Positions 35,912 through 44,137 of a DNA stretch of 64,000 bases are shown here, one piece after another. The first letter of the stretch is position 1, and each line of letters opens with the position of its first letter. The notes beneath the pieces were generated by a model, which saw nothing but the letters and a program-made list of their open reading frames with translations, did no database searches and was not told the DNA's origin. The position numbers and the translations under genes were made by a program. Origin of the DNA: Ralstonia pickettii (GTDB lineage: Bacteria; Pseudomonadota; Gammaproteobacteria; Burkholderiales; Burkholderiaceae); NCBI RefSeq assembly GCF_001699815.1, contig NZ_MCGB01000092.1:1-64000 (forward strand). Direction: 5' to 3'.

Positions 35912-36008
35912 GGTTCCTCCTGCGTCGTCTGTGTTGTGCAGCTGATGCTACGGACAGCGCACGCACGAAGGAACGAACAAGATTGCATGTGGATAGACGC
36001 CGCCAACG

Positions 36009-36302
36009 TCAGCCCGGCGCTGCTATGGCGACAAGCTCCGCCAGATACGCCCACGGATAGATGCCGCGCGCATGTCCATCACTGAAAACCAGTTGCACGC
36101 CGTAACCCGCAGGCGCGATGCTGGTGACGCGCACGGCGGCCGGCACGTTGATCGGCGTGCCGTGATGGCGCTTGAACTGGCACTCCGCACAGCGGCACGC
36201 CTCGCGCAATGCCGCGTGGTCAAGTACGACAACGGCGTCTGCCCAGTGCAACCGCAGCCGGCCTTGGGCGACGTCGTTGTCGATACGCTCAGGCGGATGC
36301 AC
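36009..36302 (-). CDS. DUF971-family protein
   Basis: A small protein of 97 residues: IDNDVAQGRLRLHWADA, REACRCAECQFKRHHGTPIN with two cysteines near residues 38 and 41, then GYGVQLVFSDGHARGIYPWAYL. This is the DUF971/gamma-butyrobetaine-hydroxylase N-terminal-like fold, found alone or attached to iron-sulfur assembly proteins. A GTG start at 36302 is inferred, overlapping the HEAT-protein stop by 14 bases. The Cys and His pattern could bind a metal. The exact start is uncertain because the frame continues upstream inside the HEAT gene. Confidence 0.75.
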   Translation of the reverse strand: MHPPERIDNDVAQGRLRLHWADAVVVLDHAALREACRCAECQFKRHHGTPINVPAAVRVTSIAPAGYGVQLVFSDGHARGIYPWAYLAELVAIAAPG

Positions 36303-37248
36303 GGGCGCGCTCGATTTGTGCCAAGGCGATCCGCACGGCCTTGACGACTTCCGGGTCGCCATCGGTTTGTGCGCTGCGCAGGGCGGGCAGGGCAGAGGCT
36401 TCGCCGATCTCTCCCAGTGCGAGTGCCGCCTCCTTGCGCAGGTTGCTGATTGGGTGCGTGAGCAACGCAGCGAGCGCATCGACGGCATGCGCGGCGCGCC
36501 ACCGGCCAAGCGCGCGGGCCGCCTGTAGACGGACCTGCCAATATGCATCGGCCAGCGCATCCACCAACGCCTGCGTGACATGTAGGTCCGGAGCCAACGC
36601 CCGCAGTTTGCCGAGCGTGCTGGCGCTTTCCTCGCGCACGCGCCAGGCGGTGTCATGCAGCGCAGCGAGCAGCGCGGGCAGCACGGCAGCATCGGTGGCG
36701 AGGCCGAGGGCGCCCACTGCGGCACGGCGCACGTCGACATCCGCGTCATGGCGTGCGCGTTCCGCCAGAGCAGGCAATGCGCCCACATGCTTGCGCCAGC
36801 CGAGCACCGCAACGGCCTCGCGACGCACGGCGGCGTCGGCGTCTTGCAAGGCGTGCAGCGCGGGTGCTTCGCTCTCGGGCACGCGCAGTTCACGCAGCCC
36901 ACGCAATGCGGCGGCGCGTACAAAGGCGCTGGCATGGTCGACGTAAGCCAACAGCGCGGACGCAGACTCGGGCGATTTCAAATCGGCCAGGCCGATTGCC
37001 GCGGCATCACGCACGGCGCCATCCACATCTTCCAGCGCGCGGGCGAGTGCGGCCACGGTATCCGGCTGTTCCCACGTTGCGAGGATTCGCGCAGCTTCCA
37101 GCCGAACTTCGGGGGCAGGGTCTTGCTCAAGCAGGGCAATCACGTTTGGCAGCGAATCGGCGTCTTCTTCATCGGCGATCTGCAGCAGGGCAACGCGGCG
37201 GGTGGCGGCATCCGCGTCGTGCAGGCGCGCCAGGGGTGTTGTCGTCAT
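36289..37248 (-). CDS. HEAT-repeat (PBS lyase-like) scaffold protein
   Basis: The 319 residues are almost entirely tandem HEAT/PBS-lyase repeats of about 31 residues (e.g. VRLEAARILATWEQPD, VRDAAAIGLADLKSPE, VRREAVAVLGWRKHV, VRRAAVGALGLATDA, VRLQAARALGRWRAAH, LRKEAALALGEIGEAS). These form a helical scaffold for protein contacts. It begins 7 bases after the ferredoxin gene ends and overlaps the DUF971 gene. A role as assembly factor or scaffold for the flavoprotein/ferredoxin pair is inferred. Confidence 0.88.
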   Translation of the reverse strand: MTTTPLARLHDADAATRRVALLQIADEEDADSLPNVIALLEQDPAPEVRLEAARILATWEQPDTVAALARALEDVDGAVRDAAAIGLADLKSPESASALLAYVDHASAFVRAAALRGLRELRVPESEAPALHALQDADAAVRREAVAVLGWRKHVGALPALAERARHDADVDVRRAAVGALGLATDAAVLPALLAALHDTAWRVREESASTLGKLRALAPDLHVTQALVDALADAYWQVRLQAARALGRWRAAHAVDALAALLTHPISNLRKEAALALGEIGEASALPALRSAQTDGDPEVVKAVRIALAQIERARASA

Positions 37249-37255
37249 CGCCGCC

Positions 37256-37528
37256 TCAACGCAACAGGTACGGGATGTCGACCTTCACCGCGCCGGTCGG
37301 GCAGTCCTGCTCGCACGGCATGCAGTACCAGCATTCATCGAATTGCATGAAAGCCTTGCCTTTGGTCAGGTCGATGGCGAGCAGGTCGAGTGGGCAGACG
37401 TCGACGCACACGGTGCAGCCCTTGTCGGCAATGCACTTGGCTTCGTCGATGGTGACGGGCGCGCTGCTGCGCGAGGTGATGTCGTGCGGCGTGTGGGTGA
37501 AATGAACGGTCGTCTGTTGCATTGTCAT
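37256..37528 (-). CDS. AprB-like 4Fe-4S ferredoxin subunit
   Basis: This 90-residue ferredoxin has two 4Fe-4S clusters: CIADKGCTVCVDVCP near residue 32 and CWYCMPCEQDCP near 66. The spacing and the DECWYC sequence resemble the beta subunit of adenylylsulfate reductase, without its C-terminal extension. The ATG overlaps the stop of the flavoprotein gene (ATGA), so it is very likely its electron-transfer partner. Confidence 0.9.
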   Translation of the reverse strand: MTMQQTTVHFTHTPHDITSRSSAPVTIDEAKCIADKGCTVCVDVCPLDLLAIDLTKGKAFMQFDECWYCMPCEQDCPTGAVKVDIPYLLR

Positions 37529-39249
37529 GCAGCCTTCGGAATGCGCATCTGCGCGTAGGAATCGGTGCCGAGCACATCGACAGGGATGACGTACGGCTCA
37601 ACCGCCTGCTTGCGGCTGGCCATGGCGCCGTGTGCGTCCTTGTACAAGCGCGTGTGGCAGAACCAGTTGGCGTCGTCGCGTTCGGGGTAGTCCACGCGAT
37701 GGTGATACAGGCCCCAGCGGCTCTCGGTGCGGAAGAGCGAAGCGCGCGCGGCCATCTCGGCGCAATCGCGGATGAAGCTGACTTCCATCGCGCGCATCAG
37801 CTCGTGCGGGTTGCGCGCGTGCAGGTGCGTGATGTCTTCGGCAATCTCGTCGAAGCGGCGCAGGCCGATTTCCATCTTGCGCGTGACCTTGGGCGGCTGC
37901 AGGTAATCGTTCACCATGCGGCGCAGCTTGTATTCCACCTGGGCGGGGGCCAGTCCGTGGTCGCGTTGCAGCGGCGCAAAGATGCGCGCGCGTTCTCGTT
38001 CGATCTGCGCGTCGTCGACGCGGGCGACGCCTTGCCGGCCCGCGATGTAGTCCGCCGCGTTCTGCCCCGCAAACCAGCCATACGTAAACGCGCCGAGCAT
38101 GTAGTTGTGCGGCACGGCCGCCATGTCGCCCGCCGCGTAAAGGCCCGGCACGGTGGTTTCCGCGCGTGCATTCACATACACGCCAGACGCGCTGTGCCCG
38201 CTGCAGAAGCCGATTTCCGAGATGTGCATCTCCACCATCTGCGTCCGGTAATCGGTGCCGCGCCCCGCGTGGAAGCGGCCGCGGCTCGGGCGCTCGTTAG
38301 TGTGCAGGATGGTCTCGATGGTCTGGATGGTTTCTTCGGCCAGATGGTCGAGCTTGAGAAACACCGGCCCCTTTCCGCCCTGCAGCTCCTGGTAGAACTC
38401 CCACATCATCTGGCCGCTCCAGTAGTCGCACTGGATGAAGCGTTCGCCGCGCGCGTTGGCGGTGTAGCCGCCCAGCGGGCCGGTCACATACGCGCAGGCG
38501 GGGCCGTTGTAATCCTTGATGAGCGGGTTGATTTGGAAGCATTCCAGGTTGGAAAGCTCCGCGCCCGCGTGATACGCCATGGCATAGCCATCGCCCGCGT
38601 TGGTGGGGTTTTCGTATGTGCCCATCAGGTAGCCGGAGGCCGGCAAGCCAAGCCGCCCTGCAGCGCCGCAGCTCAGCACCACGGCCTTTGCGCGCACCAC
38701 GAGGAAATCCGCCGTGCGGCAATCGAAGCCGAGCACGCCGCAGGCGGCGCCATCGGCATCCGTCAGCACACGCGTGACGACAATGCGGTTCGTGATCTCC
38801 ACCCGCGCACGCTTGAGCTGGCGATACAGCACCTTCTTGATGTCGTGCCCCTCCGGCATCGGCAGCACGTAGCTGCCCATGTGGTGGACCTTCTTGACGG
38901 CATAGTCGCCGGTTTCGTCCTTCTCGAACTTCACGCCCCAGCGGTCAAGCTGCTCGATGGTGGCAAAGCTGTGCTGCGCATACGCATACACGCCCGATTG
39001 ATCGACGATGCCATCGTTGGCTAGCGTGATCTCGCGCGTGTATTGCTCAGGCGTGGCATGCCCGGGGATGACCGCGTTGTTCAGTCCGTCCATGCCCATC
39101 GAGATGGCGCCGCTGCGCTTCACGTGCGCCTTGTCGATCAGCAGCACACGCAGCGCAGGGTTGCGTTCTTTTGCCTTGATGGCCGCCATCGGGCCGGCCG
39201 TGCCGCCGCCCACGACGACGAGGTCGTACTCCAGTTCCAACGTGTTCAT
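37525..39249 (-). CDS. AprA/fumarate-reductase-like flavoprotein subunit
   Basis: FAD-dependent oxidoreductase of 574 residues. Visible are the dinucleotide fold VVVGGGTAGPMAAIKA near residue 12, DKAHVKRSGAISMGMDGLN near 40 (the AprA-like KxxxxRSGA segment), AKAVVLSCGAAGRLG, GDGYAMAYHAGAELSNLE and the second FAD motif TTVPGLYAAGDMAAVPHN near 362. It is closer to adenylylsulfate-reductase alpha than to succinate dehydrogenase, but no sat, aprM or qmo genes are near. Translation is coupled to the GntR gene upstream and the ferredoxin downstream. The substrate is unknown; a sulfur or sulfonate compound is suggested by the nearby binding protein. Confidence 0.88.
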   Translation of the reverse strand: MNTLELEYDLVVVGGGTAGPMAAIKAKERNPALRVLLIDKAHVKRSGAISMGMDGLNNAVIPGHATPEQYTREITLANDGIVDQSGVYAYAQHSFATIEQLDRWGVKFEKDETGDYAVKKVHHMGSYVLPMPEGHDIKKVLYRQLKRARVEITNRIVVTRVLTDADGAACGVLGFDCRTADFLVVRAKAVVLSCGAAGRLGLPASGYLMGTYENPTNAGDGYAMAYHAGAELSNLECFQINPLIKDYNGPACAYVTGPLGGYTANARGERFIQCDYWSGQMMWEFYQELQGGKGPVFLKLDHLAEETIQTIETILHTNERPSRGRFHAGRGTDYRTQMVEMHISEIGFCSGHSASGVYVNARAETTVPGLYAAGDMAAVPHNYMLGAFTYGWFAGQNAADYIAGRQGVARVDDAQIERERARIFAPLQRDHGLAPAQVEYKLRRMVNDYLQPPKVTRKMEIGLRRFDEIAEDITHLHARNPHELMRAMEVSFIRDCAEMAARASLFRTESRWGLYHHRVDYPERDDANWFCHTRLYKDAHGAMASRKQAVEPYVIPVDVLGTDSYAQMRIPKAA

Positions 39250-40031
39250 TTGGTGCCTTGCAAAGGAAGGATGGATTGCGCATGCGCCGCCACCTGCCGA
39301 TCCAGCCGAAGCCGGTACTGGAAAGCGTCGCCGCGAAAATACAGGCGTTCAAAATCGATGGGCGTGCCCTGTGCGTCGTGCGTCAGACGCTCCACGCGCA
39401 ACAGTGCCGCGCCTGCGCCCGTGTCGAGTGCGGTTGCGGTGGCGTGGTCGGCCAGCGCCGCATCGATGGCCAGCGTCGCATGACCGAGCGCCACCCCTGC
39501 GTCCTGCTCCAGCACGAGGAAAACATCGCGCGTGACGAGGTCCGCCCGCGCGACGCTGCTGCCCAGCGGCTCCGGCAGCCACGTCACCTCAAGGGAAACC
39601 GGCACCTGATCGAGCAACCGCACGCGATGCAATTCCGTGACGGCCGTGCCAGGTGCCAGTTGCAGCGCCTGTGCCACGTCGGTCGGCGCGGGCAGCGTGC
39701 GCAGCTTCAGCACGCGGTTACGGATGGCATGACCTTGTGCCGACATCGCCTCGGCAAAGCCCTGCAGCGCCGTCACGTTCTGAAAGGCCTTGGGCTGGCT
39801 CACAAACGTGCCTTTGCCGTGACGGCGGAAGATCAGCCCTTCGTTCTGCAGATCGGCCAGTGCCTGACGCACGGTGATGCGACTGGCGTTGAACTGCTCG
39901 CCCAGCGCCGCTTCCGACGGCAGCAGCGAGGCCGGCGCGTAGTGGCCGCTGAGAATGCCCTCGCGCAGCGTGCCCTTGATGCGCTCATAGAGCGGCGGGG
40001 CAGGTTGGCGGTGCAAATTTGAGGTGGTCAT
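39246..40031 (-). CDS. GntR-family (HutC/UTRA) regulator heading the AprA-like operon
   Basis: The 261-residue regulator has an N-terminal winged helix (PPLYERIKGTLREGILSG, SEAALGEQFNASRITVRQALADLQNEGLI near 40-70, GKGTFVS) and a C-terminal UTRA effector domain (TELHRVRLLDQVPVSLEVTWLPE, IDFERLYFRGDAFQYRL). ATG 40031 is chosen for family length. The stop overlaps the flavoprotein ATG, so it is co-translated with the operon and probably autoregulates it through the inverted repeats upstream. Confidence 0.9.
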   Translation of the reverse strand: MTTSNLHRQPAPPLYERIKGTLREGILSGHYAPASLLPSEAALGEQFNASRITVRQALADLQNEGLIFRRHGKGTFVSQPKAFQNVTALQGFAEAMSAQGHAIRNRVLKLRTLPAPTDVAQALQLAPGTAVTELHRVRLLDQVPVSLEVTWLPEPLGSSVARADLVTRDVFLVLEQDAGVALGHATLAIDAALADHATATALDTGAGAALLRVERLTHDAQGTPIDFERLYFRGDAFQYRLRLDRQVAAHAQSILPLQGTK

Positions 40032-40077
40032 CGATAGGCGCAACTCGTCATAACAAGTGCGCCCAGTGTAAAAAGCA

Positions 40078-40135
40078 GGCGTATGCAGCGGAACGAAGCT
40101 TTTTCGATATGCATGCTCGGTTTTTGGCATACGCC
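40078..40135. promoter_or_regulatory. Inverted-repeat array upstream of the GntR gene
   Basis: GGCGTATGC (40078-40086) and GCATACGCC (40127-40135) are perfect 9-bp arms 40 bases apart. TATGCA occurs in the left arm (40082-40087) and again at 40108-40113. Three related sites about 23-26 bases apart suggest cooperative binding of a dimeric regulator, most likely the GntR protein. Confidence 0.5.
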
Positions 40136-40221
40136 GCCGCCACAGCTCTGGCTGAGCGGTCTGCACAGCTGGCATCGCCTTGCGCGATGTTGGTGCGCTG
40201 CACGATGCGCAAACGCTGTGT

Positions 40222-40243
40222 CTGATATCAAAACCGATATCAG
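40222..40243. promoter_or_regulatory. CTGATATC dyad, candidate operator
   Basis: CTGATATC (40222-40229) and GATATCAG (40236-40243) are perfect 8-bp arms around AAAACC. It lies 183 bases before ytfQ and 190 bases before the GntR gene, so either could be the target. Confidence 0.45.
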
Positions 40244-40426
40244 TCAGCCCCCAAAAAAACATTAGACGGTCATGTCAGGCTGTCCATACCATGGCTCACC
40301 ACGGATCACCGGCAAGGGAAGACGGGCGCCGCATGCCGGATTCGACTCGTGTATCGCGTTGCAAAGACGACGTGCGCAGCCCCGGGGGTAGTGACCGGCT
40401 GCGTTCCACCATAACGGAGACAAACG

Positions 40427-41413
40427 ATGCAAAAAACGAGCGCTGCGTGCGCCAGACGGACCGTATTGACCTTCCTGGCTACGGCCGGTGTGCTGCTGGC
40501 CACGGGCTTGGCGACAGCGGCGCACGCGGCTGACAAGTCGTTCACCATGGGTTTTGCCCAGGTGGGCGCCGAGAGCGAATGGCGGACCGCCAATTCGGAG
40601 TCGATCAAATCGACGGCCAAGGCGCAGGGCGTGAACCTGAAGTTCTCCGACGCGCAGCAGAAGCAGGAAAACCAGATCAAGGCAATCCGCTCGTACATCG
40701 CGCAGAAGGTCGACGTCATTGCGTTCTCACCGGTGGTGGAATCCGGCTGGGACACGGTGCTGCAGGAGGCCAAGGCCGCCAAGATTCCGGTCATCCTGAC
40801 CGACCGCGGCATCGACAGCAAAGACACCTCGCTCTACACCACGTTCATCGGATCGGATTTCGTCGAGGAAGGCCGCAAGGCGGGCCGCTGGCTGCTTGAA
40901 AACGTCAAGCCCAAGGGTGACGTGAACATCGTCGAGCTGCAAGGCACCGTCGGCTCTGCGCCCGCCATCGACCGCAAGCGCGGGTTTGAAGAGATCATCA
41001 AGGCCGACCCGCACTACAAGATCATCCGCTCGCAAACCGGCGACTTCACCCGCGCCAAGGGCAAGGAAGTGATGGAAGCCTTCCTGAAGGCCGAGGGTAA
41101 GAAGATCAACGTGCTGTACGCGCACAACGACGACATGGCGATCGGTGCCATCCAGGCCATTGAAGAGGCAGGGCTCAAGCCGGGCAAGGACATCACCATC
41201 ATCTCGATCGACGGCGTGAAGGGCGCGTTTGAAGCCATGATGGCCGGCAAGCTGAACGTCACGGTGGAATGCAGCCCGCTGCTCGGGCCGCAACTGATGG
41301 ACACCGCGCGCGCCGTGCTGGCAGGCAAGACCGTGCCCAAGCGCATCGTCACCAAGGAAGGCATCTTCCCGATGGAGGTGGCGGCCAAGGAGTTCCCGAA
41401 CCGCAAGTACTGA
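40427..41413 (+). CDS. ytfQ: Galactofuranose-type ABC transporter binding protein YtfQ
   Basis: The 328-residue periplasmic sugar-binding protein has a signal peptide (cleavage near AHAAD, residue 35). It follows E. coli YtfQ closely: MGFAQVGAESEWRTAN, QQKQENQIKAIRSYIAQKVD, IVELQGTVGSAPAIDRKRGFEE, IIRSQTGDFTRAKGKEVMEAF and YAHNDDMAIGAIQAIEEAGLKPG. It is first of four transporter genes. The ligand in this organism could be galactofuranose, galactose or another furanose. Confidence 0.93.
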   Translation: MQKTSAACARRTVLTFLATAGVLLATGLATAAHAADKSFTMGFAQVGAESEWRTANSESIKSTAKAQGVNLKFSDAQQKQENQIKAIRSYIAQKVDVIAFSPVVESGWDTVLQEAKAAKIPVILTDRGIDSKDTSLYTTFIGSDFVEEGRKAGRWLLENVKPKGDVNIVELQGTVGSAPAIDRKRGFEEIIKADPHYKIIRSQTGDFTRAKGKEVMEAFLKAEGKKINVLYAHNDDMAIGAIQAIEEAGLKPGKDITIISIDGVKGAFEAMMAGKLNVTVECSPLLGPQLMDTARAVLAGKTVPKRIVTKEGIFPMEVAAKEFPNRKY

Positions 41414-41513
41414 GGGGGGGGCATTCGCAAGCCCTTTGCTGAATCGGGGAATGCAGGCGGGGCGGGTGACGGTGACTCGCCTTGCCGGTATGCACCCTCA
41501 ACAGGCCACACCC

Positions 41514-43091
41514 ATGTCCGATCACGTTGATCAACCCGCCGCGACAGATGCACGCGGCGCGCTGCTGCACATGCGCGGCATCTGCAAGAACTTTCCCGGC
41601 GTGCAGGCGCTGGCCGCGGTCGATTTCCGCTTGTTTCCCGGAGAAGTGCACGCTCTGATGGGGCAGAACGGCGCCGGCAAGTCGACGCTCATCAAGGTGC
41701 TGACGGGCGTTGAAGCGCCCGATGCGGGCGAGATCGTGCTCGGCGGTCAGCCCATCGCGCCAAGCTCGCCGCTGGAGGCGCAAAAGCTCGGCATCAGCAC
41801 GGTGTACCAGGAGGTCAATCTCTGCCCGAACCTGACCGTGGCGGAGAACATCCACATCGGCCGCTTTCCCATGCGCATGGGCAGCATCGACTGGCGGGCC
41901 ACCAACCGGGCGGCGCAGGCGCTGCTGGCTGATCTGAACATCCACATCGACGTGACGCTGCCGCTGTCGCTGTATCCGGTGGCCATTCAGCAGATGGTGG
42001 CGATTGCGCGCGCGCTTTCCACCGAAGCCCGCATCCTGATCCTGGACGAGCCCACCTCCAGCCTGGACGATGACGAAGTAGCCCGCCTGTTTGCCGCCAT
42101 CCGCACACTCAAGGCACGCGGCATGGCCGTGCTGTTCGTCACGCATTTTCTGGAGCAGACCTACGCGATTGCCGACCGCATTACCGTGCTGCGCAACGGC
42201 CGGCTGGAGGGCGAATATGCCGCGCGCGATCTGCCGCAACTGCAACTGATCAACAAGATGGTCGGGCGCGACATCGATGCGAGCCGCTTCGAGCGCACCG
42301 AGGTGCCATCCGTGGATGACACCGCGCCCGCATTCCTGAGCGCGCGCGGCATGGGCCGTCGTGGTGTCGTGCAACCGCTCGATCTGGACGTCCGCCCCGG
42401 GCAGGTGCTCGGCCTTGGCGGCCTGCTCGGCTCAGGCCGAACGGAGACCGCGCGGCTGCTGTTCGGCGTTGACCGCAACGATGCGGGCTCGATCAACGTG
42501 CACGGGCAAGCGCGCCAGTTCAGCTCGCCGCGTGATGCCATCCGCCAGGGCATCGGCTTCTGCCCGGAAGACCGCAAGACCGAGGGCATCATCGCCGAGC
42601 TGTCGATTCGCGAGAACATCATCCTCGCGCTTCAGGCCAAGCGCGGGCTGTTCCGCTATCTGCCCAAGAAGCGCCAGCGCGAGATTGCCGACCAGTACAT
42701 CGCCCAGCTCGGCATCAAGACGCCCGACGCTGAAAAGCCGATCGGCCAACTCTCGGGCGGCAACCAGCAGAAGGCCGTGCTCGCGCGCTGGCTGGCGACC
42801 GACCCGGCCATGCTGATCCTGGACGAACCCACGCGCGGCATCGACATTGCCGCCAAGCTCGACATCATGGACCTGGTGACCGCGCAGTGCCGCAAGGGCA
42901 TGGCGATCCTGTTCATCTCCAGCGAGCTGCCGGAGGTGCTGCGCGTGAGCCACCGGCTGGCGATCCTGCGCGATCGCAAGAAGGTGGGCGAGCTGGCCGG
43001 CGCCGATGTGACGGAAGACAACCTGTGCCACGTGATTGCCGGCGGCGACGTGCCCGCCAGCCAATCCACCACCACCGGAGGCGCTGCATGA
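41514..43091 (+). CDS. ytfR: Galactofuranose-type ABC transporter ATPase YtfR
   Basis: Sugar ABC ATPase of 525 residues with two nucleotide domains. The first has GQNGAGKST near residue 52 and ILILDEPTSSLDDDE. The second has GLLGSGRTE near 306, [18 protein letters not shown] and [15 protein letters not shown] 41514 is preferred; ATG 41490 in frame is possible. Its stop overlaps the ytfT start. Confidence 0.93.
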   Translation: MSDHVDQPAATDARGALLHMRGICKNFPGVQALAAVDFRLFPGEVHALMGQNGAGKSTLIKVLTGVEAPDAGEIVLGGQPIAPSSPLEAQKLGISTVYQEVNLCPNLTVAENIHIGRFPMRMGSIDWRATNRAAQALLADLNIHIDVTLPLSLYPVAIQQMVAIARALSTEARILILDEPTSSLDDDEVARLFAAIRTLKARGMAVLFVTHFLEQTYAIADRITVLRNGRLEGEYAARDLPQLQLINKMVGRDIDASRFERTEVPSVDDTAPAFLSARGMGRRGVVQPLDLDVRPGQVLGLGGLLGSGRTETARLLFGVDRNDAGSINVHGQARQFSSPRDAIRQGIGFCPEDRKTEGIIAELSIRENIILALQAKRGLFRYLPKKRQREIADQYIAQLGIKTPDAEKPIGQLSGGNQQKAVLARWLATDPAMLILDEPTRGIDIAAKLDIMDLVTAQCRKGMAILFISSELPEVLRVSHRLAILRDRKKVGELAGADVTEDNLCHVIAGGDVPASQSTTTGGAA

Positions 43092-44137
43092 ACCCCGTCA
43101 ATCTGCGCGCACTGACTGGCCACCGATTGTTCTGGCCGGGCGTGACGCTGCTTTTGCTGTGTCTGCTCAACGCGTGGTTCAACCCGCATTTCTTTCACCT
43201 CGACATTCGTAATGGGCATCTGTACGGCAGCCTGATCGACATCCTCAACCGCGCAGCACCGCTCATGCTCGTATCGCTCGGCATGACGCTGGTGATTGCG
43301 GTGGGCGGCATCGATATTTCAGTGGGCGCGGTGGTCGCCATTTCCGGCGCCATTGCGGCATCGCTTGTCGGCGGCACGCTGGTCGTGCAGAACGGCCTGC
43401 CCGTGTATGTGACCAAGGCCCCACTGCTGCTGGCGCTGCTGGCTGCGGTGGGCGCAGCGTTGGTGTGCGGCCTGTGGAATGGCCTGCTGGTGGCGGGTGC
43501 GGGCATGCAGCCCATCATCGCCACGCTGATCCTGATGGTGGCCGGCCGCGGCGTGGCGCAGCTCATTACCGGCGGCCAGATCATCACCGTGTACTACGAG
43601 CCGTTCTTCTTCGTGGGCAATGGCTATCTGTTCGGGCTGCCGTTTGGGTTGTACATCGCGGCTGCTGTGCTGGGCCTGTTGTTGCTGTTGATGCACCGCA
43701 CGGCGCTGGGTCTGTTTGTCGAGGCCGTCGGCATCAACCCCGTGGCCGCGCGTCTTGCGGGGCTCAACACCAAGGCGCTGCTGTTTGGCATCTACGCATT
43801 CTGCGGCGCCATGGCCGGTGTTGCGGGGCTCATCATCTGCTCCAACGTCAAGAGCGCGGACGGCAACAACGCCGGGCTGCTGCTGGAGCTTGACGCCATC
43901 CTGGCCGTCACGCTGGGCGGTACCTCCCTGGCGGGCGGCAAGTTCAGCCTGTGGGGCAGCGTGATCGGGGCGCTCATCATCCAGACGCTGACCTACGCGA
44001 TCTATTCGATGGGTGTGCCGCCAGAAATCAACCTCGTGGTGAAAGCCGTGGTGGTGTTTGCCGTATGCCTGGCGCAATCGGAGGCGTTTCGCAGCATGCT
44101 CTTTCAACGCCACAGCCGTGCGGGGGCGCAGTCATGA
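43088..44137 (+). CDS. ytfT: Galactofuranose-type ABC permease YtfT
   Basis: Membrane subunit of 349 residues with about nine TM helices and the family motifs GMTLVIAVGGIDISVGAVVA near 63, GMQPIIATLILMVAGRGVAQLITGG near 145 and ELDAILAVTLGGTSLAGGKFSLWGSV. The start lies in the ytfR stop (ATGA), and the stop overlaps the yjfF start. Together with YjfF it forms a heterodimeric channel, as in E. coli. Confidence 0.92.
   Translation: MNPVNLRALTGHRLFWPGVTLLLLCLLNAWFNPHFFHLDIRNGHLYGSLIDILNRAAPLMLVSLGMTLVIAVGGIDISVGAVVAISGAIAASLVGGTLVVQNGLPVYVTKAPLLLALLAAVGAALVCGLWNGLLVAGAGMQPIIATLILMVAGRGVAQLITGGQIITVYYEPFFFVGNGYLFGLPFGLYIAAAVLGLLLLLMHRTALGLFVEAVGINPVAARLAGLNTKALLFGIYAFCGAMAGVAGLIICSNVKSADGNNAGLLLELDAILAVTLGGTSLAGGKFSLWGSVIGALIIQTLTYAIYSMGVPPEINLVVKAVVVFAVCLAQSEAFRSMLFQRHSRAGAQS

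Larger units (their letters stand above)
40032..40426. other. Divergent control region between the GntR operon and ytfQ
   Basis: 395 bases without a gene. It holds a widely spaced inverted repeat (40078-40135) close to the GntR gene and a second dyad (40222-40243) between the two divergent transcripts. AACGGAGA just before 40427 serves ytfQ. Confidence 0.6.

Noticed and set aside
36303-36935. Upstream extension of the DUF971 reading frame through the HEAT gene
   Set aside because: The sequence is a shifted frame of the HEAT-repeat gene, Arg/Cys/Pro-rich and without family similarity.
40222-40243. Reading the CTGATATC dyad as a transcription terminator
   Set aside because: No T tract follows on either strand; an operator is more likely.
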